63,619 nt of DNA from the NCBI GenBank assembly GCA_021204045.1, contig JAJQAA010000028.1, forward strand, positions 1 through 63,619, given 5' to 3'. A program made the position numbers and the translations under genes. This DNA comes from Clostridiales bacterium. GTDB lineage: Bacteria > Bacillota > Clostridia > Lachnospirales > Lachnospiraceae. The notes beneath the pieces were generated by a model. That model searched no databases. It was not told where the DNA came from and worked only from the letters and a program-made list of their open reading frames with translations. This document shows, piece by piece, positions 54,673 to 63,544 of this stretch (position 1 is its first letter; every line of letters begins with the position of its first letter).

Positions 54673-55953
54673 ATGTTTTTTTTGGAAAAGAAGATCCGAC
54701 GCGCGCTGGGGCTTGCCCTGGCGTTTTGTCTGGCGATGTCGGCGTCGTTTCCCGCGGCGGCCGATACAGCTAAAAATAATCTGATCACCGCCGGTTCCTC
54801 CCTGGACGCAGGTCCGGGTGCGTCCGCGGAGCTGCGCGGCGTGTGGATTTCTTATCTTGACTGGCTGAAATTTCCCTCCGATGAGGCGGGGTTTGAGAAG
54901 GCGGTCGACCAGGTGCTCGACCGCTGTGTAGAATTAAATATGAACGCCGTCTTTGTGCATGTGCGGGCGGACGCGGACGCGATGTATCCGTCGGATTATT
55001 TCCCCTGGTCACGTTTTATCACGGGGACGCAGGGACTGGATCCGGGTTATGATCCACTCGATTATTTTGTCGAAGCGGCCCATGACCGCGACCTGCAGTT
55101 TCATGCCTGGATCAATCCGCTCCGCGTGACCGGTTACCGCAACCGCTGGGATTATGTGAGCGAAGATAATCCTGCGAAGATATGGCTGACTGACAGCAGC
55201 ACCCACAACGACCGCTGGGTGCTCAAACAGGGCGGCGAGTATTATTTTAACCCCGCGGTTCCCGAGGTGCGCGAACTGATCGTGAGCGGCGTGCGGGAGG
55301 TGGTCGATATGTATGATATCGACGGGGTTCATTTTGATGACTATTTTTATCCGGAGGTGGACGACAGCAGCCGGGACAAATGGTTTGACAAACCGGAATA
55401 TGACCGTTCCGGGAGCAGTCTGTCGATCGCCGACTGGCGGCGGGAAAATATCAACACGCTGATTCAGGCAGTCTATGAGGCGGTGCACGAATCCCGCGAG
55501 GAGGCGGTATTCGGCATCAGCCCGGAGGGCTATATCGATAATCTGCGCAGCGATACCCGGCTTTTTACGGACGTCGATACCTGGATGACGCAGCCGGGTT
55601 ATGTGGATTACATCATGCCGCAGCTGTACTGGGGATTTGAGCACCGCCTGGCGGATGGTAGCCTTGCGCCTTATGCGTTTGAGAACAATCTGCGCACCTG
55701 GGTGGGGTTGCGACAGGAGGGCGGGGAACGGGTCACGCTCTATCTGGGGCTGGCAATGTACAAGGCCGGTTCCGGCACAAAGGATAACAACGCGGTTCCA
55801 GAATGGCTGCGCCGCAGCGATATTATCAAACGTCAGGTGGAGGCCGGGCGAAAGAGCGGCGCGGTAGCGGGATATTGTTTTTACTCCTACAGTTCGTTTC
55901 AGGACGCGGACTGCCAGGAGGAAGTGGAAAATCTGATGAAAGTGCTGAAATGA
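54673..55953 (+). CDS. Secreted GHL10/DUF187-type glycoside hydrolase-like protein
   Basis: 426 residues. A signal peptide (RRALGLALAFCLAMSASFPAAA) is followed by a TIM barrel of the DUF187 family: LRGVWISYLDW, MNAVFVHVRADADA, FHAWINPLRV, DIDGVHFDDYFYPE and YIMPQLYWGFEH. Homologues are believed to act on cell wall or other polysaccharides; the acidic residues in HFDDY are candidate catalysts. The start is set at 54673 because an upstream frame lies between the -35 and the ribosome binding site. Likely co-transcribed with apt (14 nt). Confidence 0.85.
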   Translation: MFFLEKKIRRALGLALAFCLAMSASFPAAADTAKNNLITAGSSLDAGPGASAELRGVWISYLDWLKFPSDEAGFEKAVDQVLDRCVELNMNAVFVHVRADADAMYPSDYFPWSRFITGTQGLDPGYDPLDYFVEAAHDRDLQFHAWINPLRVTGYRNRWDYVSEDNPAKIWLTDSSTHNDRWVLKQGGEYYFNPAVPEVRELIVSGVREVVDMYDIDGVHFDDYFYPEVDDSSRDKWFDKPEYDRSGSSLSIADWRRENINTLIQAVYEAVHESREEAVFGISPEGYIDNLRSDTRLFTDVDTWMTQPGYVDYIMPQLYWGFEHRLADGSLAPYAFENNLRTWVGLRQEGGERVTLYLGLAMYKAGSGTKDNNAVPEWLRRSDIIKRQVEAGRKSGAVAGYCFYSYSSFQDADCQEEVENLMKVLK

Positions 55954-55967
55954 GGAGGAAGACTGCG

Positions 55968-56492
55968 ATGAAAAAGCTGGAGGATTACGTAACAAGTATC
56001 CCGGATTTTCCGGAGCCGGGGATTATTTTCCGGGATGTGACTTCGATTTTGCAGGATCCGGAAGGGCTGCATCTGGCGATCGCCGATCTGTGCGCGATGG
56101 TAAAAGGTCTGGATTATGACGTGGTGGTCGGCCCGGAGAGCCGTGGGTTTATTTTCGGGATGCCGGTGGCTTACATCGAGCACAAGAGCTTTATTCCGGT
56201 GCGCAAAAAAGGCAAGCTGCCGCGCGAAACCATCACGGAAACGTATGATCTGGAATACGGCAGCGCGGAGATTGAGATGCATAAGGACGCGATCCGGCCC
56301 GGCGACAAGGTCGTGATCATCGATGACCTCATTGCCACCGGCGGTACTACGGAGGCGATCATCCGCCTGGTTGAGCGGCTTGGCGGCCAGGTCGTCAAAA
56401 TCTGCTTTATCATGGAGCTTGCCGGTCTGAATGGGCGGGATAAGCTTGCCGGGTATGAGGTGGAGTCAGCGATTGTCTACGAGGGAAAGTAA
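55968..56492 (+). CDS. apt: Adenine phosphoribosyltransferase
   Basis: 174 residues, usual length. Salvages adenine with PRPP to AMP. Seen are IPDFPEPGIIFRDVTSIL, VGPESRGFIFG and the PRPP loop VVIIDDLIATGGTTEA. Ribosome binding site AGGAGGA. Convergent with trpF; a 9-bp stem (56503-56511 with 56526-56534) in the gap may act as a two-way terminator. Confidence 0.96.
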   Translation: MKKLEDYVTSIPDFPEPGIIFRDVTSILQDPEGLHLAIADLCAMVKGLDYDVVVGPESRGFIFGMPVAYIEHKSFIPVRKKGKLPRETITETYDLEYGSAEIEMHKDAIRPGDKVVIIDDLIATGGTTEAIIRLVERLGGQVVKICFIMELAGLNGRDKLAGYEVESAIVYEGK

Positions 56493-56558
56493 TGCTGCAG
56501 GGATACTGCTGGAGTGATGCTGTTGCAGCAGTATGCTGTAGTAGTGAGTGCTGATGAG

Positions 56559-57191
56559 CTACGAGGCCGCTTCGATAAATCGTTTTATCTTCCGGTAATC
56601 CTTGACTCCATCCGTTTCCAGTGAAGAGCTGGCGTCCACCGCGAAGGGATGGCAGGCTTCAATGGCAGAGGTGACATTTTCGGGTGTCAGTCCGCCCGCG
56701 AGAAAGAAGGGGCGGTCTACATTGCGCAGCAGCGTCCAGTCAAAGGGCACGCCATTTCCGGCGCCGCCGTCAAAGAGCAGATAGTCTGCGCGGGACAGCA
56801 GAGCATGCTGCACGTCGTCGGCGGAGCGGATCACGAAGGCCTGAATCACCGGAGCAGACATCAGGGCGCGCAGTCCTTCCAGGTAAGCGGCGTCCTCCTG
56901 TCCGTGCAGCTGGATGCAGTCGATGACGCCGTGGTTTGCCAGTCCGGCCGCGAGAGCGGCGGGCGCGTCGCGAAAGACACCCACCGCGGGTATCCGTGGA
57001 TCCAGCTTTGCTTTTAACTCCGCCGCGTGTTCCGGTGTGACACAGCGGCGGCTTTTTTTTGCAAAAACGAACCCAATGTAATCGGGCTGCAGTTCATTTA
57101 CGTAATCGATGTCAACGTCGCGGGAAAGTCCGCAGATTTTAACCTTTACCGGAGATTTTTCTTCAGACTTCCGGCATTCTTTAACCTTCAT
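56559..57191 (-). CDS. trpF: Phosphoribosylanthranilate isomerase
   Basis: 210 residues. TIM-barrel isomerase of tryptophan synthesis; catalytic Cys in [11 protein letters not shown], Asp in [11 protein letters not shown], and the phosphate loops [12 protein letters not shown] and VDASSSLE. The N-terminus carries about 14 extra residues ([14 protein letters not shown]); a start at a later Val cannot be excluded, but GGAGA precedes ATG 57191. Overlaps trpD by 11 bp. Confidence 0.94.
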   Translation of the reverse strand: MKVKECRKSEEKSPVKVKICGLSRDVDIDYVNELQPDYIGFVFAKKSRRCVTPEHAAELKAKLDPRIPAVGVFRDAPAALAAGLANHGVIDCIQLHGQEDAAYLEGLRALMSAPVIQAFVIRSADDVQHALLSRADYLLFDGGAGNGVPFDWTLLRNVDRPFFLAGGLTPENVTSAIEACHPFAVDASSSLETDGVKDYRKIKRFIEAAS

Positions 57192-58200
57192 TGGAGATTC
57201 TCCGGTAGGCTTCCAGCGTTTTCATGGCCGCGCCGGAGTCAATGACACTGGCCGCTTTCGCGATGCCTTCCGCGATACTCTTTACCGCGCCTGCCGCGTA
57301 AAAGGCAGCGCCGGCGTTGAAGAGAACAACGTCACGTTTCGGACCGGTTTCGCCGTTTAAGATCGCCAGCGTGATCGCCGCGTTTTCTTCCGGGCTTCCC
57401 CCGCGCAGATCATCCCGCTTGCAGCGTGTGAAGCCGAACGCTTCCGGCGTGATCACATAATTTTCGTAGGAGCCGTCATGGAATTCACAGACCGTGGTCG
57501 GCGCGCTCAAAGAGACCTCGTCCAGCTTATCCTGACCGTAGACGACAAGGCCGCGGCGCACGCCGAGACTGGTGAGTACTCTGGCGAGCGGCTGCACGAG
57601 AGATTCGTCGTAGACGCCCTGCAGCTGGTAGGCCGGATGAGCCGGGTTGGTCAGCGGTCCGAGAATATTGAATACGGTGCGGATGCCAAGTTCTTTGCGG
57701 ATGGCACCGACGTATTTCATCGAGGTGTGATATTTCTGGGCGAACAGAAAGCAGATGCCGATCTCGTTCAGCAGACGGACGCAGGTTTCCGGCTCCTGGT
57801 TGATGTTGACGCCGAGAGCCCGCAGACAGTCGGCGGCGCCGCTGCTCGAGGAAGCGGCCTGGTTGCCGTGCTTTGCAACGATGACGCCGCCGGCGGCCAG
57901 TACCAGCGACGCGGTTGTGGAAATGTTGAAACTGTGAGCGTTGTCGCCGCCGGTGCCGACGATTTCCAGGACGTCCAGACCATGATTGATCGGAACGGCG
58001 TGCTCGCGCATCGCGGCGGCGGAGCCGGAAATCTCATCGATCGTCTCGGAACGGGTATTTTTTGTGGAGAGCGCCGCGAGATAGGCCGCGTTCTGTGTGG
58101 GCGTCGTCTCGCCGTTCATGATTTCATTCATCACGGCGTAGGCCTCGTCGTAGGTCAGATCTCCTTTGTCAACAATTTTGATGATTGCTTCTTTAATCAT
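57181..58200 (-). CDS. trpD: Anthranilate phosphoribosyltransferase
   Basis: 339 residues. Transfers phosphoribose from PRPP to anthranilate. Visible are [20 protein letters not shown] (PRPP loop) and [17 protein letters not shown], plus the metal-binding DKLDEVS. ATG 58200 follows AGGAGGT. Only trpD and trpF are present; other trp genes are not in the window. Confidence 0.95.
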   Translation of the reverse strand: MIKEAIIKIVDKGDLTYDEAYAVMNEIMNGETTPTQNAAYLAALSTKNTRSETIDEISGSAAAMREHAVPINHGLDVLEIVGTGGDNAHSFNISTTASLVLAAGGVIVAKHGNQAASSSSGAADCLRALGVNINQEPETCVRLLNEIGICFLFAQKYHTSMKYVGAIRKELGIRTVFNILGPLTNPAHPAYQLQGVYDESLVQPLARVLTSLGVRRGLVVYGQDKLDEVSLSAPTTVCEFHDGSYENYVITPEAFGFTRCKRDDLRGGSPEENAAITLAILNGETGPKRDVVLFNAGAAFYAAGAVKSIAEGIAKAASVIDSGAAMKTLEAYRRISNEG

Positions 58201-58369
58201 ATCGTTACCTCCTGATAAATCTGTCAAATTTAGTGTTTATAGCAACAACGCTTTGCAAGTCTGTTCCGTTGTGACTTCGTTCAATGTTTCTATTTTCCAT
58301 CGTTTTTTTCGTACTGTCAAGCAGAAAGAGGAATATTATGTGAAATTTGCCGGAAATATAATAATGTAC

Positions 58370-58433
58370 TTGAAAAATACCCAAGGGGGGTATATAATGA
58401 CAGTCATGAACTAAAAATACCCACCAGGGGTAT
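58370..58433 (+). promoter_or_regulatory. Copper-responsive promoter with two CsoR operators
   Basis: TTGAAA (58370-58375), 17 bp, TATAAT (58393-58398). One operator ATACCCAAGGGGGGTAT (58377-58393) fills the spacer and a second ATACCCACCAGGGGTAT (58417-58433) lies downstream of the start point, 40 bp apart centre to centre. The rest of 58201-58499 shows no gene. Confidence 0.85.
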
Positions 58434-58499
58434 GATGATCACATGGAATATATCAATTATCTGATATGATTACACAGTGTTGTGAGGAAAGGTGGAAGG

Positions 58500-58895
58500 A
58501 TGACGGAAAATATAAGAGACGAAGAGAGTGTTTTAAAGCCCCTTCCGGAAGAGATGGGAGAGATGGAGATCACGGCGGCGGAGGCGGCAGTGCAGGCGGA
58601 AGGATGTCTGGGCTGTCACAGGAAGAAGGAGCGCTCCGAGAAGGAGTATAAGGATCTGATTCACCGGCTCAACCGTATTGAGGGGCAGATTCGCGGCATC
58701 CGCGGCATGGTCGAGCGGGACGCTTACTGTCCGGATATTCTCATACAGGTGGCGGCGGCAAATGCGGCGCTCAACAGCTTCAACCGGGTGCTGCTGGCTA
58801 ACCATATTAAGACCTGCGTGACGCGCGACATCCGCGAGGGCAGGGAAGAAACGGTGGATGAGCTGGTGAATATGCTGCAGAAGCTGATGAAATGA
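58500..58895 (+). CDS. csoR: Copper-sensing repressor CsoR
   Basis: 131 residues. A four-helix-type core with Cu(I) ligands Cys-His-Cys in RDAYCPDIL and NHIKTC, and the DNA-binding basic helix LIHRLNRIEGQIRGI. An N-terminal extension of about 45 residues carries GCLGCHRKKE, an additional CxxCH that might bind metal. It represses its own promoter through the two operators upstream and is released by Cu(I). Followed by copA. Confidence 0.92.
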   Translation: MTENIRDEESVLKPLPEEMGEMEITAAEAAVQAEGCLGCHRKKERSEKEYKDLIHRLNRIEGQIRGIRGMVERDAYCPDILIQVAAANAALNSFNRVLLANHIKTCVTRDIREGREETVDELVNMLQKLMK

Positions 58896-58932
58896 TGAAT
58901 GTTAACATAAATTTTAACACGAGGTGAATGAC

Positions 58933-61461
58933 ATGAAGCAATATATCGTTACCGGGATGAGCTGCGCGGCCTGCAGCGCCCGGGTAGAAAAAGCCGTGTC
59001 GAAGGTGCCCGGTGTGACCGCCTGCTCGGTCAGTCTGCTGACCAATTCCATGGGCGTGGAAGGCACGGCAGCGGACGGAGAAATTATCCGGGCTGTGCAG
59101 GACGCTGGTTACGGCGCTTCTGTAAAAGGAGAAGCGAAGACCGGGAATACACAGAGCGCGGCGGCCGCCGAGGAGGCGTTGGCGGATCACGAGACGCCGG
59201 TGCTGAAACGCCGCCTGATCTGGTCGATCGGGTTTCTGGTTGTTCTGATGTATTTTTCAATGGGACACATGATGTGGGGCTGGCCTTTACCGGCGTTCTT
59301 TGCTGACAATCATGTGGCCATGGGTCTGGTACAGCTGCTTCTGACAATCATTGTCATGGTGATTAACCAGAAATTTTTCGTGAGCGGTTTTAAGGGACTA
59401 GTTCACCGCGCCCCCAATATGGACACGCTTGTGGCGCTGGGTTCGGCCGCGGCGTTCACCTACAGCACTTACGCGCTGTTTGCGATGACGGACGCCCAGG
59501 TGCGCGGGGATATGGAAGGCGTCATGTCCTATATGCACGAGTTTTATTTTGAGTCGGCAGCAATGATTCTCTCACTGATTACAGTCGGTAAGATGCTGGA
59601 GGCGCGTTCCAAGGGACGAACGACGGACGCGCTCAAAAGCCTGATGAAGCTGGCGCCGAAGACGGCGACGGTGGTGCGCGGCGATACGGAGGTCGAGGTC
59701 TCCATCGATGAGGTGCGCAAGGATGATGTTTTTGTGGTGCGCCCCGGAGAGAACGTGCCGGTGGACGGCGTGGTACTTGAGGGCAGCAGCGCGGTCAATG
59801 AGGCGGCGCTGACGGGGGAGAGCATTCCGGTTGACAAGGCGGAAGGCGATCCTGTCTCCGCGGCGACGGTGAATCAGTCCGGCTTCCTGCGCTGCCGCGC
59901 GACGCGGGTCGGCGAGGATACGACGCTCTCGCAGATTATTCAGATGGTGAGCGACGCGGCGGCAACAAAGGCGCCGATCGCCAAGATCGCGGACCGCGTT
60001 TCCGGCGTGTTTGTACCGGCGGTGATTACGATCGCGGTGATCACGACGATCGTATGGCTGCTTGTCGGGCAGAGCTTCGGGTTCGCGCTGGCGCGCGGCA
60101 TTTCCGTGCTGGTGATCAGCTGTCCCTGCGCGCTGGGCCTGGCGACGCCGGTGGCGATCATGGTCGGCAACGGTATGGGTGCGAAAAACGGTATTCTGTT
60201 TAAAACGGCGGTTTCCCTCGAGGAAGCGGGAAGGACGGAGATCGTCGCGCTGGATAAGACCGGCACGATCACGAGCGGCGAGCCGAAGGTGACGGACATT
60301 GTCCCGGCTGCGGGTATGAGCGAGGAGGAGCTGCTGCAGCTTGCCTGTTCCCTGGAGCGGCGCAGCGAACATCCTCTGGCAAAAGCAGTGCTGGAGTATG
60401 GAGAAGCGCATCAGGTACGCATGGACGAGGTTCGTGATTTTACCGCGCTTCCGGGCAACGGCCTTTCGGCGGTTATGGAAAGCAAAAAGCTGATCGGGGG
60501 CAATTATAAATTTATATGCGGGCACGCGGAGGTTCCGGAGGATCTGCGCGAGCGCTCCGAACGCATGGCGGAGCAGGGAAAGACGCCGCTGTTTTTTGCG
60601 AGAGATGGGAAGCTGGCCGGGATCATCGCGGTGGCTGATGTGATCAAGGAGGACAGCGCCAGAGCGGTGAAAGAACTGCAGGGCATGGGCATCCGGGTTG
60701 TGATGCTGACCGGCGATAATGAGCGCACGGCCCGCGCGATCGGCGGGCAGGCCGGTGTGGATGAGGTCATTGCGGGCGTGCTGCCGGAAGGCAAGGAGAG
60801 TGCGATCCGGGGTTTGAAGCGGGAGGGCAAGGTGGCGATGGTCGGTGACGGCATTAACGACGCCCCGGCGCTGACGCGGGCGGATATCGGTATCGCCATC
60901 GGAGCGGGAACGGATATCGCGATCGACGCGGCTGATGTGGTGCTGATGAAAAGCCGTCTGTGCGACGTCCCGGCGGCGATCCGTCTGAGCCGAGCGACGC
61001 TGAAAAACATTCATGAGAATCTGTTCTGGGCGTTCTTTTACAATGTGATCGGCATTCCGCTGGCCGCCGGCGTATGGATCCCGCTGTTTCACCTGCAGCT
61101 CAATCCGATGTTCGGCGCGGCTGCGATGAGCCTTTCCAGCTTCTGCGTTGTGACAAATGCCCTGCGTCTGAATCTGTTTAAGATGTACGACGCGGGTCAT
61201 GATAAAAAAATTAAAACAAACAAAACAAAAAGGAACAAGGAGGAAAGAGCAATGACGAAGACAATGAAAATCGAGGGAATGATGTGCGAACATTGCGAGG
61301 CACGTGTGAAGAAGGTGCTGGAGGCTCTGCCGGAGGTGACGGAGGCGCGCGTCAGCCATACAAGCGGTACGGCGGAAGTGGTGCTTGGCGCGGATGTTGC
61401 TGACGATGTGCTGTGCAAAGCGGTTGAGGATCAGGATTATAAGGTCCTTGGTATCGAGTAA
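58933..61461 (+). CDS. copA: Copper-exporting P1B-ATPase fused to CopZ
   Basis: 842 residues. N-terminal heavy-metal domain (GMSCAACSARVEK), membrane helices, TGES, the transport motif SCPCALGLATP, DKTGTIT with phospho-Asp and GDGINDAPALTRAD. After the last helices a Lys/Asn-rich linker (DKKIKTNKTKRNKEER) leads without a stop into a second heavy-metal domain (EGMMCEHCEARVKK). Exports Cu(I) to the outside. ATG 58933 follows GAGGTG. The linker DNA contains a full ribosome binding site and ATG for free CopZ (listed separately). Confidence 0.95.
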   Translation: MKQYIVTGMSCAACSARVEKAVSKVPGVTACSVSLLTNSMGVEGTAADGEIIRAVQDAGYGASVKGEAKTGNTQSAAAAEEALADHETPVLKRRLIWSIGFLVVLMYFSMGHMMWGWPLPAFFADNHVAMGLVQLLLTIIVMVINQKFFVSGFKGLVHRAPNMDTLVALGSAAAFTYSTYALFAMTDAQVRGDMEGVMSYMHEFYFESAAMILSLITVGKMLEARSKGRTTDALKSLMKLAPKTATVVRGDTEVEVSIDEVRKDDVFVVRPGENVPVDGVVLEGSSAVNEAALTGESIPVDKAEGDPVSAATVNQSGFLRCRATRVGEDTTLSQIIQMVSDAAATKAPIAKIADRVSGVFVPAVITIAVITTIVWLLVGQSFGFALARGISVLVISCPCALGLATPVAIMVGNGMGAKNGILFKTAVSLEEAGRTEIVALDKTGTITSGEPKVTDIVPAAGMSEEELLQLACSLERRSEHPLAKAVLEYGEAHQVRMDEVRDFTALPGNGLSAVMESKKLIGGNYKFICGHAEVPEDLRERSERMAEQGKTPLFFARDGKLAGIIAVADVIKEDSARAVKELQGMGIRVVMLTGDNERTARAIGGQAGVDEVIAGVLPEGKESAIRGLKREGKVAMVGDGINDAPALTRADIGIAIGAGTDIAIDAADVVLMKSRLCDVPAAIRLSRATLKNIHENLFWAFFYNVIGIPLAAGVWIPLFHLQLNPMFGAAAMSLSSFCVVTNALRLNLFKMYDAGHDKKIKTNKTKRNKEERAMTKTMKIEGMMCEHCEARVKKVLEALPEVTEARVSHTSGTAEVVLGADVADDVLCKAVEDQDYKVLGIE
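61252..61461 (+). CDS. copZ: CopZ-like copper chaperone, internal start within copA frame
   Basis: 69 residues from ATG 61252, preceded by AAGGAGG (61237-61243) at 8 nt, in the same frame as copA. MxCxxC metal site in GMMCEHCEARVKK with the beta-alpha-beta-beta-alpha-beta fold pattern. CopZ hands Cu(I) to CopA and CsoR. The arrangement suggests an ancestral separate copZ whose upstream stop was lost, so both free and fused forms may be made. Confidence 0.7.
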   Translation: MTKTMKIEGMMCEHCEARVKKVLEALPEVTEARVSHTSGTAEVVLGADVADDVLCKAVEDQDYKVLGIE

Positions 61462-61477
61462 TCGGGGCGGATCGATC

Positions 61478-62065
61478 ATGAGCATGCGAATGATTCTTGC
61501 TTCCGCTTCGCCCCGCCGCCGCGATCTTTTGCGGCAGGCGGGGATTGAGCCGGAAATTGTGCCAAGCCATGTGCAGGAAAACGTCACCGTGCCGGAACCG
61601 GATGAGGTTGTGCGGCAGCTTTCCTTAAGGAAAGCCCGGGACGTCGCGGCCGGTTTTGCCGGAGAAAATACTGATGACGTGGTCATTCTCGGCGCGGATA
61701 CGGTGGTGTCAATTGACGGCCGTATTCTGGGCAAACCCGCTGATGAGGCGGAGGCGATCGCGATGATCGGATTATTACAGGGATGTGCGCATCAGGTCTA
61801 TACTGGTGTGACATTGATTTTCCCGGGCACCGGCGAGGAGGTTAACTTCGCCGAGCGGACCGACGTGCATGTCTGCGCGATGACGGCGTCCCAGATCGCT
61901 GCTTACGTCGCGGCGGGAGAATCGCTTGACAAAGCCGGCGCCTATGGCATCCAGGGACGATTTGCCGCTTATGTCAGCGGGATCACGGGCGATTACAATA
62001 ACGTAGTCGGCCTGCCGCTGTGCAGAGTGTGCCAGGAGCTGGTGGCACGTAATCTATATGAATGA
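61478..62065 (+). CDS. maf: Maf-family nucleotide pyrophosphatase
   Basis: 195 residues. ILASASPRRRDLLRQAG, GADTVVSIDGRILGKP and DKAGAYGIQGRFAAYV are the family motifs. Hydrolyses dTTP/UTP or modified nucleotides; linked to septum control in Bacillus. The start at 61478 follows GGGGCGG, 16 nt after copA. A 10-bp stem CCGAAGGGCG/CGCCCTTCGG (62078-62110) just after the gene may end transcription, though without a T-run. Confidence 0.92.
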   Translation: MSMRMILASASPRRRDLLRQAGIEPEIVPSHVQENVTVPEPDEVVRQLSLRKARDVAAGFAGENTDDVVILGADTVVSIDGRILGKPADEAEAIAMIGLLQGCAHQVYTGVTLIFPGTGEEVNFAERTDVHVCAMTASQIAAYVAAGESLDKAGAYGIQGRFAAYVSGITGDYNNVVGLPLCRVCQELVARNLYE

Positions 62066-62170
62066 GCGCAAGTGAGTCCGAAGGGCGCTTGCGCAAGGTA
62101 CGCCCTTCGGGTATACGCATTCCTGGCGAACGGTGAATGGTGATCATGAAATAAAATATCATAAACGGGG

Positions 62171-62226
62171 CATACTGTCAGTATCCGGAGTATCCGGAAA
62201 AATGAGGAAAGAAGGCTGACAGTATG
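62171..62226 (+). promoter_or_regulatory. Inverted repeat covering the cfa ribosome binding site and start
   Basis: Perfect 11-bp arms CATACTGTCAG (62171-62181) and CTGACAGTATG (62216-62226). The second arm contains the ATG start, and the 34-nt loop holds the purine-rich ribosome binding site. Folding would hide the start codon, so translation may be controlled here. Confidence 0.6.
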
Positions 62227-63396
62227 AACCGTTCTAATCAGGCGGGCGGCCTCGCCCGCTATCTTCAAAATATTGTCCCCGTATCGTTTGAACTGGAAAC
62301 CGCGACAGAGTTTCATTTGGTCGGCACGGGTCCGGCCCGTTTCCGTATGAAGCTGAAAAATGAGCTTCCCAGGCGGGAACTGCTGCGCAGCACCTCGCTC
62401 GCTCTGGGGGAAGCCTACATGCGCGGCGATATTGAGCTTGACCGGGATCTTTACGAGGTTCTGGATCTGTTTATGGGGAGTATGGATCGGTTTAAGGTCA
62501 ACGAATCCGCGCTGTATTCCCTGCTTCATACGTCGCAAAGTCCGAAAAACCAGAAGCGGGAAGTGACATCCCATTATGATATCGGCAATGATTTTTATTC
62601 CCTGTGGCTGGATGAAACGATGAGCTATTCCTGCGCGTATTTTCGCCACGAGAGCGACAGCCTGTTCACAGCGCAGGTGGCCAAGACTGATCACATTCTG
62701 GAAAAATTGCAGCTGAAAGAGGGTCAGACGCTGCTGGATATCGGCTGCGGGTGGGGCTTTTTGATGAAACGCGCGGTTTACCGTTATGGAGTTCAGGGAA
62801 CGGGAATTACGCTCAGCAGAGAGCAGTACCAGAAATTATCGGAGGAAATCCGTGAGGAGCACCTGGAGGACCGGCTACAGGTATATTTGATGGATTACCG
62901 GGAACTCGCCACAAAAGGGTGGCAGTTTGACCGTGTCGTCAGCGTCGGCATGCTGGAGCATGTCGGGCGGGGCCATTATGGGCGTTTTCTGGAAGCCGCC
63001 GGGAATGTGTTAAAGCCGGGCGGGCTGTTCCTGCTTCATTATATCAGCGCGCAGAAAGAGCACAGCGGAGATCCATGGATCCGGAAATATATCTTCCCGG
63101 GCGGAGTGATTCCCAGTCTGCGCGAGATCATCCAGCTGCTGCCGGATCATGACTTTCACACGCTGGATGTCGAAAGCCTGCGTCGCCATTATACGCGCAC
63201 ATTGCAGTGCTGGCGCGCCAATTTTCTCACCCATCGGGCACAGATTGAGACGAAATTTGGAGAAGAATTCGCACGCATGTGGGAGCTTTATCTGGCGGCC
63301 TGCGCCGCGAGCTTTCACAATGGCGTTGTCGACCTGCATCAGCTTCTGCTTTCCAGGGGGATCAACAACGAACTGCCGATGACGCGGACGGTGTAA
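62224..63396 (+). CDS. cfa: Cyclopropane-fatty-acyl-phospholipid synthase
   Basis: 390 residues. N-terminal lipid-binding part (RRELLRSTSLALGEAYMRGD), then the SAM methyltransferase domain: YDIGNDFYSLWLDETMSYSCAYF, TLLDIGCGWGFL, SVGMLEHVG and FPGGVIPSL. Methylenates unsaturated acyl chains in membrane phospholipids, a stress and stationary-phase adaptation. The ribosome binding site GAGGAAAGAAGG is inside the inverted repeat described at 62171. Confidence 0.93.
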   Translation: MNRSNQAGGLARYLQNIVPVSFELETATEFHLVGTGPARFRMKLKNELPRRELLRSTSLALGEAYMRGDIELDRDLYEVLDLFMGSMDRFKVNESALYSLLHTSQSPKNQKREVTSHYDIGNDFYSLWLDETMSYSCAYFRHESDSLFTAQVAKTDHILEKLQLKEGQTLLDIGCGWGFLMKRAVYRYGVQGTGITLSREQYQKLSEEIREEHLEDRLQVYLMDYRELATKGWQFDRVVSVGMLEHVGRGHYGRFLEAAGNVLKPGGLFLLHYISAQKEHSGDPWIRKYIFPGGVIPSLREIIQLLPDHDFHTLDVESLRRHYTRTLQCWRANFLTHRAQIETKFGEEFARMWELYLAACAASFHNGVVDLHQLLLSRGINNELPMTRTV

Positions 63397-63425
63397 AATA
63401 AGTTAAAAAAAGTGTAAAAAAATGG

Positions 63426-63454
63426 TTGACTTTTGGCGGCAGGTTTGATATTCT
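63426..63454 (+). promoter_or_regulatory. rRNA operon promoter P1
   Basis: TTGACT (63426-63431), 17 bp, TATTCT (63449-63454). Confidence 0.75.
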
Positions 63455-63508
63455 AATACACGTCCTCAAAACGAGGCAGCAAGAAAATAAAAAAGATTTA
63501 AAAAGTTG

Positions 63509-63537
63509 TTGACAAAGAAATTACGATGTGGTATATT
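63509..63537 (+). promoter_or_regulatory. rRNA operon promoter P2
   Basis: TTGACA (63509-63514), 17 bp, TATATT (63532-63537), 83 bp after P1. Tandem strong promoters of this kind precede rRNA operons in Firmicutes. Confidence 0.8.
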
Positions 63538-63544
63538 AAACAAG

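Noticed and set aside
59572-61734. Very long minus-strand ORF opposite copA
   Set aside because: High-GC codon bias opens the opposite frame; its peptide is rich in Arg/His with no motif, and the plus-strand gene is certain.
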